Positions 6,122 to 8,603 of a DNA stretch of 8,603 nt are shown here, one piece after another; positions within the stretch are counted from its first letter, which is position 1, and each line of letters opens with the position of its first letter. Position numbers and translations under genes: made by a program. A model generated the notes under the pieces. That model was given only the letters and a program-made list of their open reading frames with translations, made no database searches and had not been told where the DNA came from. The stretch lies in assembly GCF_002585305.1 (NCBI RefSeq), contig NZ_NUNF01000101.1:6127-14729 (forward strand). Reading direction: 5' to 3'. Origin of the DNA: Bacillus sp. AFS037270 (lineage in GTDB: Bacteria > Bacillota > Bacilli > Bacillales_B > DSM-18226).

Positions 6122-6820
6122 ATGATTGGCTGCTTACTTATTCATGGCTTCACGGGTGCTCCTTATGAAGTACAGCCGCTGGCAGAGTATTTGCAGGAAC
6201 GGACGGATTGGAAATTTAGTGTTCCAACATTGCCGGGACACGGTGTTCCCGGCTCCTTAAAAGGAGTACAATATCAGGAATGGATTGATCATGCCGAGGC
6301 TGAAATGTTAAAGCTGATTGATACCTGTAATGAGGTATATGTCGTTGGTTTTTCTATGGGTGGTATGATAGCCAGTTATCTCGCCGCCAAGTATCCTGTA
6401 AAAAAGCTGATTCTACTGAGTGCAGCGGCTTTCTATCTGAACCCGAAACAGTTAGCTGTCGACATAAAAGAAATAGCCAAGGATTCCCTGAATGGAAACT
6501 TACGAGCTAATGAATTATTTCTCCGTTATAAAAGAAAAATAACAGAAACACCCTTTGCGGCTACAATGCAATTCCGTAGACTTGTTTCTTTTATTAAACC
6601 TCTATTGCATCAGGTAAATGTACCCACCTTTATTGCACAAGGGGAATCTGACGGGATTGTGCCGCCCAAAAGTGCTGAATATTTATTCCAAACCATAAGT
6701 GCAAAGCAGAAAAAACTCACCTATATCAAGCATTCTAAGCATCTCATATGCCACTGTGAGGAACGAGATTCCCTGTTTTCTCAAGTGTTTGACTTTTTAA
6801 TGGAGAAAAAGCCTATTTAA
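6122..6820 (+). CDS. Alpha/beta-fold serine hydrolase (carboxylesterase/lipase-like)
   Basis: A 232-residue soluble alpha/beta hydrolase with the parts of a catalytic triad: oxyanion segment HGFTGAP (8-14), nucleophile elbow GFSMGG (76-81, S78), the acid in GESDGIVPP (D177) and a histidine in HSKHLICHCEERD (probably H207). This resembles the small thermostable carboxylesterases (Est30-like) and monoacylglycerol lipases of Bacillaceae, in which the histidine motif is commonly SGH; here it is SKH. No signal peptide is seen. The ATG at 6122 follows GGTGAG (6113-6118). The gene begins 20 bases after murF, so it is probably co-transcribed with ddl-murF, but the natural substrate and any role in cell-wall metabolism are unknown. 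Confidence 0.88.
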   Translation: MIGCLLIHGFTGAPYEVQPLAEYLQERTDWKFSVPTLPGHGVPGSLKGVQYQEWIDHAEAEMLKLIDTCNEVYVVGFSMGGMIASYLAAKYPVKKLILLSAAAFYLNPKQLAVDIKEIAKDSLNGNLRANELFLRYKRKITETPFAATMQFRRLVSFIKPLLHQVNVPTFIAQGESDGIVPPKSAEYLFQTISAKQKKLTYIKHSKHLICHCEERDSLFSQVFDFLMEKKPI

Positions 6821-6850
6821 GGCTTGAAGACGGTTTAAAAGATGTCATTA

Positions 6851-6879
6851 TTGCAAATTAATAGTAAGAGTGGTATGAT
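6851..6879 (+). promoter_or_regulatory. SigA-type promoter upstream of cshA
   Basis: TTGCAA (6851-6856), a 17-base spacer, and TATGAT (6874-6879) preceded by TGG (extended -10) make this the best promoter match in the window. Transcription would start near 6886, about 160 bases before cshA and about 27 bases before an intrinsic terminator hairpin. Confidence 0.65.
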
Positions 6880-6885
6880 ATTCAT

Positions 6886-6942
6886 CAACGTGTCTAAAGG
6901 ACGATGATTGAAGGCATACTCTTTTGGAGAATGTCTTTTTTT
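6886..6942 (+). ncRNA. Possible short terminated leader RNA or sRNA before cshA
   Basis: This is the transcript predicted from the 6851-6879 promoter to the T-run at 6942, roughly 57 bases. Besides the terminator stem, the 5' part can form a bulged hairpin (TCATC and GTC pairing with GACGATGA). No T-box, M-box or other riboswitch family that I know is recognisable and no leader peptide with a ribosome site is obvious. It is an inference from the arrangement, not a recognised RNA family. Confidence 0.3.
6913..6942 (+). terminator. Intrinsic terminator between the hydrolase gene and cshA
   Basis: GGCATACTCT (6913-6922) pairs with GGAGAATGTC (6926-6935) around a TTT loop, with one A-A mismatch and two G-U pairs, followed by seven T (6936-6942). 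It can end the ddl-murF-hydrolase transcript and, lying downstream of the 6851-6879 promoter, can also attenuate transcription into cshA. Confidence 0.75.
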
Positions 6943-7030
6943 GGTAAAATAAAGAAGTGAAAATTACCGCATTTTGATGCGTATGTTTGTATATTCAGCA
7001 CTTATATACCAAATATTTTTTATATAGATG

Positions 7031-7036
7031 AAGGAG
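7031..7036 (+). promoter_or_regulatory. Ribosome binding site deciding the cshA TTG start
   Basis: AAGGAG lies one base before ATG 7038, which is too close for initiation, but ten bases before the in-frame TTG at 7047. The TTG is therefore preferred. The 6943-7030 stretch before it is AT-rich, with a small CGCAT/ATGCG hairpin (6968-6981) and no convincing second promoter. Confidence 0.7.
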
Positions 7037-7046
7037 AATGAAAACA

Positions 7047-8537
7047 TTGACAAAGTTTGAAGAATTAGGCATAGGTCAAGCCACTTTAAAAGCTGTACTC
7101 AAAATGGGTTTTGAGGAAGCTACACCAATCCAATCAGAAACGATTCCGTTGGGGCTAAAAGGTATAGATTTGATCGGGCAAGCTCAAACAGGAACAGGTA
7201 AAACAGCTGCTTTTGGAATTCCGTTGGTGGAAAAAGTTGACGTGAAAATGGATGCCATCCAAGGGATTATTATTGCGCCAACTCGGGAATTAGCGATTCA
7301 GGTTTCGGAAGAACTTTACAAAATTGGGGCAGGAAAAAGAGTTCGTGTCTTGCCAATTTATGGTGGCCAGGATATCAGCCGCCAAATTCGCTCATTAAAG
7401 AAGGCTCCACATATTATTGTGGGAACTCCTGGACGTGTATTAGACCACATTAATAGGAAAACAATGCGTCTTGATACCGTTAATACCGTTATTCTTGATG
7501 AAGCAGATGAAATGTTGAACATGGGATTCATCGAAGATATTGAATCGATTCTCGCTTCAACACCTGCAGAGCGCCAAACACTATTGTTCTCTGCTACAAT
7601 GCCTGGACCAATTCAAAGAATGGCAGAAAAATTCATGAAGGATCCGCAAATTGTTCGTGTAAAAACGAAAGAAATGACCGTTCCTTTAATTGAACAATAT
7701 TACATTGAAGTGCAAGAAAGAAATAAATTTGACGTGTTAACAAGACTTCTTGATATTCAATCACCGGAACTTGCCATTGTTTTTGGTCGGACAAAGCGCC
7801 GTGTTGATGAATTAGCGGAAGCATTGACTTTAAGAGGATATACAGCAGAGGGTATTCATGGTGATTTAACTCAAGCGAAGCGTATGTCGGTCCTTCGAAA
7901 GTTTAAAGAAGGAACAGTTGATGTCCTTGTTGCAACTGACGTAGCGGCAAGGGGTCTGGATATTTCCGGCGTTACACATGTATATAATTTTGATATTCCG
8001 CAGGATCCGGAGAGCTATGTTCACCGTATCGGCCGTACAGGTCGTGCCGGAAAGACGGGTGTTGCGATGACTTTCATCACACCACGTGAGAAATCTTACC
8101 TTGCTGTTGTGGAAAAAACAACGAAGAGAAAGATGGAAAGAATGCAGGCTCCAACTCTTGATGAAGCACTAGAAGGTCAACAACGTGCAGTTGTAGATAA
8201 AATTGTTCAAACAATTGAATCCAACAACCTTCATTATTACAAAGCAGCAGCACAGGAATTACTAGAAGGCAATGATGCTCAAACTGTTGTGGCTGCAGTG
8301 TTAAAGATGCTAACAAAAGAGCCGGATACTACTCCTGTAAAATTGACGGAGGAATCTCCGCTGCCACAAAAAAGAGATAGAAAACAGTTTGACCGTGGCG
8401 ACCGCCGCAGAAGAGACGATTCTAGAGGTTCATACAACTCTGATCGTAACAGAAAAAAGGCACCGGTAAAGCCAAGAAGCGGTGAAAAGCGAACTGGCGG
8501 TAAGTCATCAAAGCCAAGAAGCTATAATCATCAATAA
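7047..8537 (+). CDS. cshA: DEAD-box ATP-dependent RNA helicase CshA
   Basis: A 496-residue DEAD-box helicase that unwinds RNA; Bacillus CshA works with the RNA degradation machinery and in ribosome assembly and cold adaptation. All motifs are intact (numbered from the TTG start): Q motif GFEEATPIQ (21-29), motif I AQTGTGKT (46-53), PTRELA (78-83), TPGR (127-130), DEAD (151-154), SAT (182-184), [18 protein letters not shown] and [10 protein letters not shown] (326-335). A helical C-terminal extension (about 360-425) follows, then a disordered basic tail rich in R, K, D and S (about 440-496), typical of CshA and usually RNA-binding. An ATG at 7038 would add three residues but sits one base from the ribosome site. 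In Bacillus the same helicase lies next to ddl-murF, supporting the assignment. It is followed by a strong terminator. Confidence 0.95.
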   Translation: MTKFEELGIGQATLKAVLKMGFEEATPIQSETIPLGLKGIDLIGQAQTGTGKTAAFGIPLVEKVDVKMDAIQGIIIAPTRELAIQVSEELYKIGAGKRVRVLPIYGGQDISRQIRSLKKAPHIIVGTPGRVLDHINRKTMRLDTVNTVILDEADEMLNMGFIEDIESILASTPAERQTLLFSATMPGPIQRMAEKFMKDPQIVRVKTKEMTVPLIEQYYIEVQERNKFDVLTRLLDIQSPELAIVFGRTKRRVDELAEALTLRGYTAEGIHGDLTQAKRMSVLRKFKEGTVDVLVATDVAARGLDISGVTHVYNFDIPQDPESYVHRIGRTGRAGKTGVAMTFITPREKSYLAVVEKTTKRKMERMQAPTLDEALEGQQRAVVDKIVQTIESNNLHYYKAAAQELLEGNDAQTVVAAVLKMLTKEPDTTPVKLTEESPLPQKRDRKQFDRGDRRRRDDSRGSYNSDRNRKKAPVKPRSGEKRTGGKSSKPRSYNHQ

Positions 8538-8545
8538 ACGTTAGC

Positions 8546-8576
8546 AGAGCAAGGACGAGGTCCTTGCTCTTTTTTT
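8546..8576 (+). terminator. Intrinsic terminator of cshA
   Basis: AGAGCAAGGAC (8546-8556) and GTCCTTGCTCT (8560-8570) form a perfect 11-pair stem with a GAG loop, followed by six T. It begins nine bases after the TAA stop, and its T-run leads directly into the right-hand copy of the repeat. Confidence 0.93.
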
Positions 8577-8603
8577 CTCATGAGATAAGAAAGTATAAAA
8601 TTT
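8573..8603 (+). repeat. Interspersed repeat element, right copy (cut by window end)
   Basis: Bases 8573-8600 are identical to the reverse complement of 73-100. They include the ten-base palindrome TCTCATGAGA followed by TAAGAAAGTATAAAA. The copies then differ: TTT here against GTTTTCGG in the left element, which may be a one-base difference. Only the first 31 bases of this copy are inside the window, so whether the rest of the element follows cannot be seen. Confidence 0.7.

Noticed and set aside
6943..7030. T-box or other known riboswitch in the cshA leader
   Set aside because: No T-box consensus (such as GGGTGGNACCGCG) or other family motif is visible, only a five-pair hairpin at 6968-6981.
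73..8600. The two inverted 28-base repeats as the ends of one 8.5-kb composite mobile element
   Set aside because: The interior holds core housekeeping genes in a conserved order with no transposase or integrase, and each repeat points away from the interior after a terminator; two independent copies of a dispersed repeat explain this better.

Overview
This is a stretch of ordinary-looking Firmicutes chromosome, almost certainly from a Bacillus-like member of the Bacillaceae. The evidence is the AT-rich composition, strong GGAGG-type ribosome binding sites, three probable TTG starts, and the gene order ddl - murF - (hydrolase) - cshA, which matches the core cell-wall/helicase neighbourhood I know from Bacillus. 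I see no phage genes, transposase, CRISPR array, tRNA or rRNA.

Left part (minus strand): 1-100 is the visible end of an interspersed repeat, followed by a terminator whose stem overlaps the end of a DedA-family membrane protein gene (112-705). Upstream of that, in the same direction, is a complete MgtE magnesium channel gene (906-2264). The 200-base gap between them carries a candidate dedA promoter with an 18-base perfect palindrome over its -35 box. No M-box riboswitch is visible in front of mgtE.

Middle and right part (plus strand): a soluble protein I cannot assign (start preferred at 2513, end 3289) is divergent from mgtE and has its own terminator. Then come ddl (3552-4631) and murF (4722-6101). 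Ddl makes D-Ala-D-Ala and MurF adds it to the UDP-MurNAc-tripeptide, so these are consecutive steps of peptidoglycan precursor synthesis. A serine carboxylesterase/lipase-like alpha/beta hydrolase (6122-6820) follows murF after 20 bases and is probably co-transcribed. After a 226-base gap (counted to the preferred start) containing a good SigA-type promoter and, about 30 bases downstream of its predicted start, an intrinsic terminator, comes the DEAD-box RNA helicase cshA (7047-8537) with its own strong terminator.

The most unusual structure is at the two ends. An identical 28-base sequence occurs at 73-100 and, inverted, at 8573-8600. Each copy sits directly downstream of an intrinsic terminator and points the same way as the gene just ended. 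The left copy continues into at least 72 more bases of repeat-like sequence; the right copy runs off the window. Secondary points of interest are the promoter-terminator leader before cshA, the dedA operator-like palindrome, start-codon corrections for two genes, and the uncharacterised 258-residue protein. I found no convincing new multi-gene system.
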